Source: Prevotella sp. UBA2725 (GTDB lineage Bacteria; Bacteroidota; Bacteroidia; Bacteroidales; Bacteroidaceae). Taken from it: a stretch of 64,000 nt of DNA. Positions 50,560 through 58,743 of the stretch are shown one piece after another (position 1 is the first letter of the stretch; every line of letters begins with the position of its first letter). The position numbers and the translations under genes are program-made. The DNA is taken from the NCBI GenBank assembly GCA_002353825.1, contig DEKJ01000056.1:1-64000 (forward strand). The letters run 5' to 3'. The notes under the pieces were generated by a model. It saw only the letters and a list, made by a program, of their open reading frames with translations. It ran no database searches and was not told the origin of the DNA.

Positions 50560-50751
50560 TCATTTGTTCAGCCTGTTGTGCAATATTTCCAGGCCTTTAA
50601 ACAAGGCTATACCTGCAAATAAGACAAGTGGCCTGATAAGTTCTTTGACCCAATCAATCTTGTCGCCAAAAAGTAGATCAAGGCCAACAAAGACCAGAAA
50701 ACATAAGCCATAAGCCAAGGCGAACCTAAAGACAAAATCCAGATACTTCAT
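50560..50751 (-). CDS. Small two-helix membrane protein
   Basis: 63 aa: MKYLDFVFRFALAYGLCFLV begins helix 1 (about 6-27), a short polar turn with GDKIDWVKE, then helix 2 (LIRPLVLFAGIALFKGLEIL) and a basic end. No family recognised. 35 bp downstream of the flippase-like gene on the same strand, so probably the last gene of the rlmN-DUF4837-pdxA operon. Codon use looks genuine. Confidence 0.6.
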   Translation of the reverse strand: MKYLDFVFRFALAYGLCFLVFVGLDLLFGDKIDWVKELIRPLVLFAGIALFKGLEILHNRLNK

Positions 50752-50786
50752 AAACTCATTAGTTTTTTACTCAGATACGCTGTGAT

Positions 50787-51815
50787 TTACTTCTTTTGTC
50801 GCTTCTCAATCTTGATAAGCAGCAAGCCAATTCCTACCCAAATCAACTCACGCAGACGGACGATGAGGGCTACGAAGATGCCCGCAGAAGAGGTAAGACC
50901 CAAAGCCGTCGATGACATGAGGAAACCACCCTCACGGCCACCAAGCTGCAAGGGGATGAAGAAAAGAAGGTTTGCAAAGAGAGAGGTGAAGGCAAGGATA
51001 AGGATGCAGTCGAGATAATTCGGCGACGGCATGAGGACGAGAAGAATGAAATAGATCTCCAGTGCCGAGGCTACGCGACAAGCGAGCTCCAACAAGACAG
51101 AGGAGACAAAGAAGATGGGGTCCTGGCGATGGAGCGCCGCTATCTGCCGGTCAATGGTATCGAGCTGCTCGCGATGGTTCTCCACGAAAGGCTTAGCCCA
51201 GCGCTTGACTAAAGGAATATGGCCCAAGAACTTCATGAGCCTGTTCGCCATACCCTTGCGGTAGCCGGACATGAAGAACCAGATGCCTAAGATGCAGAAG
51301 GCGCCCGTCAAGGCTGCCAACGGCCAAAGCGCCACTCCCACATGATGGGTGACGAAGAGGAGGATCAATGAAAGCAGCCAGAACCAGAAATGACTGAAGA
51401 TATGGGTCATGGCATAGAGGATGACCGACGACGAGGCACGCTCCGTGCCTATCCTTGGTGCGAGCTCCATGATGCGGTATGGCTCTCCACCCATCAGTCC
51501 GCCCGGCGTGGCATAGTTGAGGGCAAATCCCGACACCGTGACCTTATACAGCCACGGCAGGGAGACAGGATGGCGTACGTTGACTTTCGGCTGATTGACA
51601 TCATCGGCCGACCGTCGACATACACCTTTTATAATAAGGTACCATGCGGCCGTATTGAAGATATACAACCCGGCCCACAGAAAGAGGACGACAAGAAACC
51701 AGTATCCCGCATGCTTCAGTCCTTGCCAGACTTGAGCAAAGTCGAGCTGTGTCACCATCAAGGCGAAGACTACAACGCCGAAGATGAAGAACGCGTTCTG
51801 GTACTTCTTTTTCAC
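50787..51815 (-). CDS. Lysylphosphatidylglycerol-synthase-TM-like (flippase-like) membrane protein
   Basis: 342 aa with about eight transmembrane helices. GTG start overlapping the pdxA stop by one base (TAGTG). Family features: the N-terminal VVVFALMVTQLDFAQVWQGL, SGFALNYATPGGLMGGEPYR (the conserved NxxTPGGxGGE block) and the C-terminal FFIPLQLGGREGGFL. Such UPF0104-like proteins are integral membrane proteins, some acting as lipid flippases; the substrate here is not known. Confidence 0.88.
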   Translation of the reverse strand: MKKKYQNAFFIFGVVVFALMVTQLDFAQVWQGLKHAGYWFLVVLFLWAGLYIFNTAAWYLIIKGVCRRSADDVNQPKVNVRHPVSLPWLYKVTVSGFALNYATPGGLMGGEPYRIMELAPRIGTERASSSVILYAMTHIFSHFWFWLLSLILLFVTHHVGVALWPLAALTGAFCILGIWFFMSGYRKGMANRLMKFLGHIPLVKRWAKPFVENHREQLDTIDRQIAALHRQDPIFFVSSVLLELACRVASALEIYFILLVLMPSPNYLDCILILAFTSLFANLLFFIPLQLGGREGGFLMSSTALGLTSSAGIFVALIVRLRELIWVGIGLLLIKIEKRQKK

Positions 51816-53029
51816 TATTCAGCTTCTTTTTGCGTTGCTTCTTTCTGTGCTGGTTCTTTCTGCGTTGGTTCTTTCTGAACAGGCTTCTGCTTCTGCTGAG
51901 CTTTCTGCGGAGCGCTCTGAGGACCATTCTGCGGAGCATGCTTCTTAGGAATGGTGAAGCGAACCTTCTCGCTCTCGTCCTTCTTCTCTTTATAGAGTTT
52001 CTGCAACGGATTAGCATAAGGAGCATCAAAGCCGTTACGTCTGCGGAAGCAGTCGATGGCAAGATAGATAGCATTGCGCATAGCTGTGACATCAGCCTTA
52101 CCCTGGCCTGCGATGTCGTAACGAGGCGACATGTCAGGAGATGTACCGATGATAGGCAGACCTGCAAGATAATGGACATCGCCATCGGGGCAGAGCGCTT
52201 TCATGGGAGCGGCACCCTGACCTTCATACATCGAGAGAATGCCGTCGAAGGCCATGAAGTCGCCATTACCGAAGAACGACTCGCTTTGGTAAGGGCCAAA
52301 GACACAGACACCGGCATCGGACAGCTTCTGGATAGCCGGGATGATGATTTCCTGCTCTTCCTTCTGAGGATGAGACTCCGTGTCGTTCGGGTTGAGGGCG
52401 AGCACAGCAATACGCGGGGCCTCAATGGAGAAGTCGCGGCGAAGGGTAGCATAGAGTTGAGCCACTTTGTCAATAATTCCTTCAGCCGTGATGGCGCCAG
52501 GCACATCCCGCAGTGGCATGTCACAGGTCAGCGATGTCAGACGCATCTGATCACTCACGAGGATGTCGAGGCCTTTCTTATCTGTGGCGATGCAGCTCTC
52601 GATGAACTTCTCGTTGCAAGGGAAGTCGAAGCCGTCGACATGCATGTTCTCTTTCTCCACAGGAGCCATTACGAGGACGTCGAAGAGACCATCTTTGAAG
52701 TCGGTGATGGCACGGTCGATGCTCTTGATAGCCGCACGACTGGCATCCTGCGAAGGCATACCTAAGTCGACCTTCACATCATCATCGAAGGCAGCCAGCA
52801 GGTTGAGACGGCCATCCTTGGCCTCTGAGGCATTGGAGATGATGCTGAACGTGTTGCCGTCCAGGCCGAGCGCATCACAATGGTAGGCAGCAATCTTCGG
52901 AGAGCCATAGATGATCGGAGTACAGATGTCAAACATTGCCGGCGTGCTGAAAGCCTTGAAGATAAGCTCGTAGCCGATGCCGTTAGTATCGCCGTGGGTC
53001 AACGCCACACGTATTTTCTTATTGTCCAT
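51815..53029 (-). CDS. pdxA: 4-hydroxythreonine-4-phosphate dehydrogenase
   Basis: 404 aa. NAD-dependent step of the DXP-dependent pyridoxal-phosphate pathway. The start RVALTHGDTNGIGYELIFKA corresponds to the PdxA MGDPAGIG-type motif in its Bacteroidetes form; metal-binding and substrate segments include DMPLRDVPGAITAEGI, LALNPNDTESHP and GTSPDMSPRYDIAGQGKAD. The catalytic domain ends at about residue 360 (SEKVRFTIP). The last 40 residues are a Gln/Lys/Pro/Glu low-complexity tail with repeated QKEP/QKEA words, absent from most PdxA proteins as far as I know. Between DUF4837 and the flippase-like gene. Confidence 0.93.
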   Translation of the reverse strand: MDNKKIRVALTHGDTNGIGYELIFKAFSTPAMFDICTPIIYGSPKIAAYHCDALGLDGNTFSIISNASEAKDGRLNLLAAFDDDVKVDLGMPSQDASRAAIKSIDRAITDFKDGLFDVLVMAPVEKENMHVDGFDFPCNEKFIESCIATDKKGLDILVSDQMRLTSLTCDMPLRDVPGAITAEGIIDKVAQLYATLRRDFSIEAPRIAVLALNPNDTESHPQKEEQEIIIPAIQKLSDAGVCVFGPYQSESFFGNGDFMAFDGILSMYEGQGAAPMKALCPDGDVHYLAGLPIIGTSPDMSPRYDIAGQGKADVTAMRNAIYLAIDCFRRRNGFDAPYANPLQKLYKEKKDESEKVRFTIPKKHAPQNGPQSAPQKAQQKQKPVQKEPTQKEPAQKEATQKEAE

Positions 53030-53040
53030 ATATAGTTTGT

Positions 53041-54123
53041 TTATCTTTTATTTTCTTGTTTATTTTTCTGCACATTTTTCTGTCCAATCTTCTGTCCAGT
53101 TTGTTGCGCCGTTAGCTTCCGGTTGACAGAATACAATACTGCCTCGAGCTGACGGATTGGGTTACGCTTGGCCTTACCCGGAGCGAAGACGAAACCCTCG
53201 ATGTTCAGTTCGCCCTTGCCGTCAGCCGTTTTAATCCGTCTGCTGATAAAGGGGCCGCCCATGTTGTCGCCTTGCATCTCCCAAAGACCACGGTAAAACG
53301 AGCCGTTCTCGTTTTGCATCACAGTCTGCGCCACGGTCGCCATCTGCATGCGGTCCGTCTCACCTTTGATGTTCAAACCTAAGGCACTGTCGCGACTGGC
53401 GATGAAGTTATCGTGCACTGGCGTGCGATAGATGACGATATTGTTCATAATCGTCGGCGAGTTGTTGCTCAGCCAAAGAAAATCTTTACCTTTGCGACAC
53501 GCCGTCATATCGAGCGGTATCCACATGTGGATATGGAAGATACTGTCCACCATGCGCTCAGCCTTGATGTTACGCTGTGTCCGGAGCAACGACAACGTCT
53601 TTCCCATCTCTGAACGATTGAGTAATCGAAGCAACGTTGGAGCGACCCGATTGATGCTGTCATTGATCACCTTGGCTGTCGGAGCCGTGAGGGTGATGAC
53701 CATCTGTGGCTCTGCCCACACATTGCGCTCATAACGAATGCGTACTGTGCTGTACAATGCCGGGGAAGTCCTTACAATGACAATATTGCGCGTCACCTTC
53801 AGGGAAGAGCCGAAAGCAGAGGAGTCAACGGACGACACATCCCACTGTGGCTCACTCTGTGGCAGTCCCGGCATGTCCGTCTGCAAGGCATTTCTCACGA
53901 TGTCATTGCTATCTCCGACGAGCAGTGTCTCAAAGAGCTTGCCGCCGGAGGGAGGCAACAGACTGCCGCCACGGTCGTCGCAAGAGGCGAAGAGGAGGAT
54001 GCATAGGAAAAACAACAGGCCTCTCACCGACCCTCCCCCGTAAAGGCCTCTCCCCGGCCCTCCCCCGTAGGGAGGGAGAAGAGCCTCCAATGGAGTACCA
54101 TGCAAACCATTAACCTTCATCAC
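53041..54123 (-). CDS. DUF4837-family lipoprotein
   Basis: 360 aa in the frame given. The true N-terminus is uncertain: the lipoprotein signal (VRGLLFFLCILLFASC) begins at a GTG codon at 54027, preceded by GGGGGAGGG, whereas the frame open from ATG 54123 adds 32 residues encoded by a copy of the C-rich interspersed repeat (PPYGGGPGRGLYGGGS). The body matches DUF4837: SSAFGSSLKVTRNIVIVRTS, RNVWAEPQMVITLTAP, MRTQ-type repeats and FISRRIKTADGKGELNIEGF. The C-terminus is Gln/Lys-rich. Function unknown; conserved between rlmN and pdxA in Bacteroidales. Confidence 0.85.
   Translation of the reverse strand: MMKVNGLHGTPLEALLPPYGGGPGRGLYGGGSVRGLLFFLCILLFASCDDRGGSLLPPSGGKLFETLLVGDSNDIVRNALQTDMPGLPQSEPQWDVSSVDSSAFGSSLKVTRNIVIVRTSPALYSTVRIRYERNVWAEPQMVITLTAPTAKVINDSINRVAPTLLRLLNRSEMGKTLSLLRTQRNIKAERMVDSIFHIHMWIPLDMTACRKGKDFLWLSNNSPTIMNNIVIYRTPVHDNFIASRDSALGLNIKGETDRMQMATVAQTVMQNENGSFYRGLWEMQGDNMGGPFISRRIKTADGKGELNIEGFVFAPGKAKRNPIRQLEAVLYSVNRKLTAQQTGQKIGQKNVQKNKQENKR
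54018..54084. repeat. C-rich interspersed palindrome, copy 4 (tandemly doubled, inside a CDS start)
   Basis: Two successive copies of the half ACCCTCCCCCGTA / GCCCTCCCCCGTA (54030-54042 and 54058-54070), the second followed by the palindromic GGGAGGGAGAAGAG. It occupies the DNA between rlmN and the lipoprotein signal of the DUF4837 gene, where it has created a 32-codon open extension. Confidence 0.7.
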
Positions 54124-54146
54124 CTATCACCTGCTCAAAGTCTTCC

Positions 54147-55244
54147 TTATTCTTTATTCTTTAGCGCAGCGTCTTTCTTTAGCGCAGCGTCTTTTCGCTG
54201 CGTGTCAAACCGCTTCGTGCTTAGCAGTCCGCAGGCTGCCTCGATATCCTCACCACGACTGGCACGGATCGTGCAATAGAAGCCGTGAGCCGTCAGATAG
54301 TCACGGAACGACTCCATGCGCTCCGGACTGGCGCCATGAAGCGGCACATTGGGAATCTGATGGAAACGGATGAGGTTGACATGACAGTCGAGACCTTTCA
54401 GCAAACGGCACAGCTCGCGGGCGTGCGCCTGACTGTCGTTGAGACCACCAAAGACGATATACTCAAAGGTGAGACGACGCTGATGGGCGAAGTCGTAGTT
54501 GCGAAGCAGTTCCACAACCTGTTCTATCGTCATACCTTTCTCTGCCGGCATGAGCTGCTCACGCTGCTCGTGGATCGGAGAATGAAGACTGATGGCAACC
54601 TGACAGTCACTCTCTTCCAGGAAACGCTCAAGCTTGTCTTTGATACCCACGGAGCTCACCGTGATACGCTTCGGACTCCACGCCCAGCCATAAGGAGCGG
54701 TAAGGATCTGCGAAGAACGCAGCACGTTGTCGAGGTTATCCATCGGCTCGCCCTGACCCATATAGACGATGTTCGTCAGGTTGTCGACCTCTGGCAGACT
54801 GTAAACCTGGTTGAGAATGTCAGCTGCAGTGAGATAACCGTGGAAACCCTGCTTGCCTGTCTGACAGAAGAGGCAGTTCATCTTGCAGCCCACCTCACAC
54901 GAGACGCAGAGTGTGGCATGACCGCCCTCCTCAGGGATATAAACCGTCTCCACGAAACGTTTGCGATTGAGATCGCCATCCGTTGTGCGAACGGGGAAGA
55001 GATATTTGATAGTACCATCCTTGGAGGTACGGTGCTCTAACGGTTCCATGCAGCCGATCTCATAATGGTCGGAGAGGATCTGCCGGTTCTGCTTGGAGAT
55101 ATTGGTCATCTCGTCGATGGAGCGCACGTGCCGCTCATAGAGCCATTTGGCAATCTGCGAGCCCGTGAAAGCCGGCATGCCAAGAGTCTTTGCCACGTCT
55201 TTCAACTCATCGAGTGTGAGACCCAAAAGTATTTTCTTGTCCAT
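54147..55244 (-). CDS. rlmN: 23S rRNA/tRNA adenine-C2 methyltransferase
   Basis: 365 aa radical-SAM enzyme that methylates A2503 of 23S rRNA. The [4Fe-4S] cysteines are in CEVGCKMNCLFCQTG (C-x3-C-x2-C), with a methyl-carrier Cys at RGEDIEAACG near the C-terminus and other conserved blocks YIPEEGGHATLCVS and VYMGQGEPMDN. N-terminal part AFTGSQIAKWLYERHV is typical. The last 16 residues contain an exact duplication of KDAALK, from an 18-bp tandem repeat (54159-54176, 54177-54194). Head of the operon running to 50560, with its own promoter. Confidence 0.96.
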   Translation of the reverse strand: MDKKILLGLTLDELKDVAKTLGMPAFTGSQIAKWLYERHVRSIDEMTNISKQNRQILSDHYEIGCMEPLEHRTSKDGTIKYLFPVRTTDGDLNRKRFVETVYIPEEGGHATLCVSCEVGCKMNCLFCQTGKQGFHGYLTAADILNQVYSLPEVDNLTNIVYMGQGEPMDNLDNVLRSSQILTAPYGWAWSPKRITVSSVGIKDKLERFLEESDCQVAISLHSPIHEQREQLMPAEKGMTIEQVVELLRNYDFAHQRRLTFEYIVFGGLNDSQAHARELCRLLKGLDCHVNLIRFHQIPNVPLHGASPERMESFRDYLTAHGFYCTIRASRGEDIEAACGLLSTKRFDTQRKDAALKKDAALKNKE

Positions 55245-55263
55245 TTACTTAACCTTATATGTG

Positions 55264-55271
55264 CAAAGGTA
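55264..55271 (-). promoter_or_regulatory. -7 box for rlmN operon
   Basis: CAAAGGTA on the plus strand gives TACCTTTG on the minus strand, 19 bp upstream of the rlmN ATG. Confidence 0.65.
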
Positions 55272-55315
55272 CGAACTTTCTCGTTAAAAGATGCCGTTAA
55301 ATGGCTTAAAATCGT

Positions 55316-55323
55316 TACCTTTG
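55316..55323 (+). promoter_or_regulatory. -7 box for the SpoIID-like operon
   Basis: TACCTTTG, 35 bp upstream of the ATG at 55359. Since it lies within the frame open from 55065, it supports the downstream start. Confidence 0.65.
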
Positions 55324-55358
55324 CACAAATAAGAAACAGAAATCAAAATTCAGAAGTC

Positions 55359-56627
55359 ATGATTAATAGATATAACAGTATACCCATCGTCAGCGTAGGC
55401 ATCGTCGGTGCAAAGAGTATCACATTTTCTCTCAACGGATATGGTGCTACAAACGAGCCACGCACAGCAACACTCCAGAATGGACTCATTCTCCTAGACG
55501 GGAAGGTTCATACCCAACTGCGCTTTGAACCCCAGTCGCCCAACGACTGCTTCTCGCTCCAAGATGTTATCATCGGTGTCAACTTCCATTGGGAACGCCA
55601 CGAGACACAAACGTTCCGGGGGACGCTGCGGCTATTGGCGAATGGAGGTAAGATATGGGCTATCAATGAGCTGCCGGTGGAAGACTATCTGGAAAGCGTC
55701 ATCTCCAGTGAGATGAGTGCCACATCCAATCTTCCGCTTCTCATGGCACATGCCGTCATCTCACGTTCCTGGCTCATGAGCCAGAAAGAGAACAAGACCA
55801 AGCCAAACACGCAGGAACGCCACGGCGATGCTTTCATTCGCTGGTACGACCACACAGACCACACGCTCTTCGACGTCTGTGCCGACGACCACTGTCAGCG
55901 CTACCAGGGCATCACGATGGAGACGAGTCCAAACGTGGCGGAGGCTATCCGTCGAACCAAAGGCGAGCTTCTCACCTACGACGGTGAGATCTGCGATGCC
56001 CGTTTCTCGAAATGTTGCGGCGGTGCCATGGAAGAGTTCCAATACTGTTGGGACGACACGCCCAAGCCTTATCTCAAAGGCATCGGCGATACGCCGTCGG
56101 AGAAAATTCCGGACCTCACAATAGAAGAGAACGCACGGCAATGGATATTAAGCAAGCCGGAAAGTTTCTGTAACACAACAGACAAGCGTATCCTCTCCCA
56201 GGTGCTCAACGACTATGACCAGGAAACGACAGACTTCTACCGCTGGCATGTCAGTTACAAGCAGGACGAATTGTCAGAACTCGTCAACCGAAAGCTGGGC
56301 ATGGATCTCGGTACGATCCTTGACCTTATCCCTCTGAAACGTGGCAAGAGCGGACGAATCTACGAGTTGAAGATCGTAGGCAGCAAAGAGACCATCGTCA
56401 TCGGTAAGGAACTCGAGATACGGCGCGCCCTGAGCGAGAGCCATCTCTACAGTTCGGCCTTCGTCGTGGAGAAGCACGACGACATGTTCGACATCTATGG
56501 TGCCGGATGGGGCCATGGCGTCGGATTGTGCCAGATTGGCGCCGCCGTCATGGGCGACAAAGGGTATAGCTACGATGAGATCCTAAGGCATTATTATCCA
56601 GGCGCACAGATAGAAAAAGCATGGTAA
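55359..56627 (+). CDS. SpoIID/LytB-domain protein
   Basis: 422 aa from the ATG at 55359; 98 upstream codons of the open frame lie before the promoter and antisense to rlmN. The core matches SpoIID/LytB: NELPVEDYLESVISSEMSAT, LMAHAVISRSWLM, and the closing GAGWGHGVGLCQIGAAVMGD then LRHYYPGAQIEK. Inserted Cys-rich segment (DARFSKCCGGAMEEFQYCWD) is also typical of the family. The conserved Glu of the ESVISSEM block is the catalytic acid of SpoIID. No signal peptide is evident, which is odd for a peptidoglycan enzyme. Seven-base overlap with the AmpG-like gene supports a role in peptidoglycan recycling. Confidence 0.88.
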   Translation: MINRYNSIPIVSVGIVGAKSITFSLNGYGATNEPRTATLQNGLILLDGKVHTQLRFEPQSPNDCFSLQDVIIGVNFHWERHETQTFRGTLRLLANGGKIWAINELPVEDYLESVISSEMSATSNLPLLMAHAVISRSWLMSQKENKTKPNTQERHGDAFIRWYDHTDHTLFDVCADDHCQRYQGITMETSPNVAEAIRRTKGELLTYDGEICDARFSKCCGGAMEEFQYCWDDTPKPYLKGIGDTPSEKIPDLTIEENARQWILSKPESFCNTTDKRILSQVLNDYDQETTDFYRWHVSYKQDELSELVNRKLGMDLGTILDLIPLKRGKSGRIYELKIVGSKETIVIGKELEIRRALSESHLYSSAFVVEKHDDMFDIYGAGWGHGVGLCQIGAAVMGDKGYSYDEILRHYYPGAQIEKAW

Positions 56628-57928
56628 GAGAACAAGAGAATACATCTCAAGAGAACACTTCTCCCAAGGGAACAAAGGCCGCATGGGCGTGGGTACCGTC
56701 ACTGTCGTTTGCTGACGGTCTGCCGCTCGTGATCCTGATGGCTGTGTCGCTCATCTTCTATAAGCAGATGGGCCTGTCTAACACCGCCGTCACCTTCTAC
56801 ACCTCATGGATGTATCTGCCGTGGATTCTCAAACCTATATGGAGCCCGTTCATCGACCTCGTGAAGACAAAACGGTGGTGGGTGCTGCTGACGGAGATCC
56901 TGCTCGGTGCAGCCTTCGGCGGTGTGGCTTTCACGATTCCCACGTCGTTCTGGCTACAAGGCACGTTGTTCTTCTTCTGGGTTGCCGCCTTCACCGGAGC
57001 CTCCCACTGTGTGGCAGCCGATGGTTTCTATCTCCTGGCTCTCAACGAACAGCAACAGGCATGGTTCATGGGCATCCGGCAGATGGCAGACCGACTGGCG
57101 ACAATCTTCGGTCAAGGCGTTCTGGTCATGGTGGCCGGCAATCTGCAGGTCATCTTCCGCGGGTCAATCCGCTATTCATGGAGCCTGACGTTCTACGGTC
57201 TAGCCGGTGTCTTCCTTGCCTTATGGCTGTGGCACAGTCAGATGTTGCCTCATGCCCGCAACGACCGGCAACACCCCTACGTCAGCGCACGTGCTATCCT
57301 CACAGGTTTCGTGCTTACCTTCCGTACATTCCTCCGAAAGGAGGGCATCATCCAGGCACTGTGTTTCATCATGCTCTTCCGGCTCTCTGAGGCTTTGCTT
57401 TCAAAAGTGAGTCCACTCTTCCTTATTGATGCTCCGCATAACGGCGGCCTGGGCCTTGCTCCTCAGGAATATGGTCTCGTGCAAGGTACCGTGGGTATGG
57501 TAGGTGTCATCATAGGTTCGATTATCGGAGGCTTTGCCGTGAGCCGAGGCGGCCTGCGTAAATGGCTCTTGCCCATGGTGCTCACCTATTCGCTGCCACC
57601 GGTTATCTACCTCGCCCTCTCCTACTGGCTTCCAGACAGTCTTGCTGTCGTATCTGTGGCGGTGTTTATCGAACAGGCCAGCACAGGCTTCGGACTGACG
57701 GCCTACATGATGTTCCTCATCTATTATAACCGAGGTGAGTTCCGCACCTCTCATTATGCCATCGCATCAGCATTGATGACACTCTCCCTGATGCTTCCCG
57801 GCCTCATGGCAGGCAGCCTGGAGGAGATGCTCGGCTACCGCCGCTTCTTCTTCCTCACCCTTGTCCTCATAGCCGTGACATGGGGAGTGGCTGCAATAGT
57901 AAAAATAAAAGAACAAGAAGAAATATGA
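56621..57928 (+). CDS. AmpG-like MFS muropeptide transporter
   Basis: 435 aa, about 12 transmembrane helices. Family features: SLSFADGLPLVILMAVSLIF, WILKPIWSPFIDLVKTKRWW, GASHCVAADGFYLLALNEQQ and IRQMADRLATIFGQG. AmpG imports anhydro-muropeptides for peptidoglycan recycling. Overlaps the SpoIID-like gene by 7 bp and the fabG-like gene by 4 bp (ATGA), so all three are one translationally coupled unit. Confidence 0.9.
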   Translation: MVREQENTSQENTSPKGTKAAWAWVPSLSFADGLPLVILMAVSLIFYKQMGLSNTAVTFYTSWMYLPWILKPIWSPFIDLVKTKRWWVLLTEILLGAAFGGVAFTIPTSFWLQGTLFFFWVAAFTGASHCVAADGFYLLALNEQQQAWFMGIRQMADRLATIFGQGVLVMVAGNLQVIFRGSIRYSWSLTFYGLAGVFLALWLWHSQMLPHARNDRQHPYVSARAILTGFVLTFRTFLRKEGIIQALCFIMLFRLSEALLSKVSPLFLIDAPHNGGLGLAPQEYGLVQGTVGMVGVIIGSIIGGFAVSRGGLRKWLLPMVLTYSLPPVIYLALSYWLPDSLAVVSVAVFIEQASTGFGLTAYMMFLIYYNRGEFRTSHYAIASALMTLSLMLPGLMAGSLEEMLGYRRFFFLTLVLIAVTWGVAAIVKIKEQEEI

Positions 57929-58656
57929 AGTACACATTAATCACAGGCGCCTCGCGCGGTATCGGCAGAACCGTAGCCCTGCGCCTGGCAAAGATGGGGC
58001 AACCCATCATCATCAACTACCGCTCCAATGAAGCGAAAGCCCTGGAGGTAAAGAAGCTCGTTGAGGCTGAAGGCTGCCAGGCTGAGCTCATGCCTTTCGA
58101 CGTTACCGACGAAGAAGCTGTCAACAAAGCTATGGACGACTGGGAGAACGCGCATCCCGATGACTATATCTCCATCCTCGTCAACAACGCCGGCATCCGT
58201 CACGACAACGTGATGTTCATGATGACTGACGACGAATGGCACAGTGTGCTCAACACAACCCTCAACGGTTTCTTCTACCTCACACGCCGCGTGCTCAAAC
58301 ACATGATGCCGCGCCACCGGGGTGGACGAATCGTGAACATGGCCTCGCTCTCCGGTGTCAAAGGTCTGCCTGGACAGGCTAACTACAGTGCCGCCAAGGC
58401 CGGACTGATAGGCGCCACGAAAGCGCTTGCCATCGAGGTGGCTCCGAGAAACGTCACTGTCAATGCCGTGGCCCCCGGATTCGTGGAGACTGACATGACA
58501 AGCGACCTTAATGAGGACGAACTGAAGAAACAGATCCCGATGCGACGCTTCGCCAAACCAGAAGAGATTGCCGAAGTAGTGGCTTTCCTCGTCTCTCCCG
58601 GTGCGTCTTATGTCACCGGCGACGTCATCAACGTCAATGGCGGACTGTACACCTAA
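57925..58656 (+). CDS. fabG: 3-oxoacyl-ACP reductase FabG-like (SDR)
   Basis: 243 aa from the ATG at 57925, which overlaps the previous stop; an upstream frame adds 15 residues of AmpG-overlapping sequence. Classical short-chain dehydrogenase: TGASRGIG (NADPH loop, residues 7-14), NNAGIRHD, the catalytic Ser-Tyr-Lys in MASLSGVKG and QANYSAAKAGLIG, and NAVAPGFVETDM. Reduces 3-oxoacyl-ACP in fatty-acid synthesis or a related acyl thioester. Why it is coupled to peptidoglycan-recycling genes is not clear from sequence. Confidence 0.9.
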   Translation: MKYTLITGASRGIGRTVALRLAKMGQPIIINYRSNEAKALEVKKLVEAEGCQAELMPFDVTDEEAVNKAMDDWENAHPDDYISILVNNAGIRHDNVMFMMTDDEWHSVLNTTLNGFFYLTRRVLKHMMPRHRGGRIVNMASLSGVKGLPGQANYSAAKAGLIGATKALAIEVAPRNVTVNAVAPGFVETDMTSDLNEDELKKQIPMRRFAKPEEIAEVVAFLVSPGASYVTGDVINVNGGLYT

Positions 58657-58697
58657 TACAGTTTGACCCCTTCAGCTTTCATCTCTTAAGTTGTGTG

Positions 58698-58717
58698 TGC
58701 CGCCGCCCTCGGCGGCA
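58698..58717 (+). other. GC-rich hairpin before the TonB-like gene
   Basis: TGCCGCCG (58698-58705) and CGGCGGCA (58710-58717) pair around CCCT, 26 bp upstream of the ATG at 58744. Probably a leader structure or an attenuated terminator after fabG; no U-run. Confidence 0.5.
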
Positions 58718-58743
58718 TCGCAAATAGTAATCTTACACAAACG

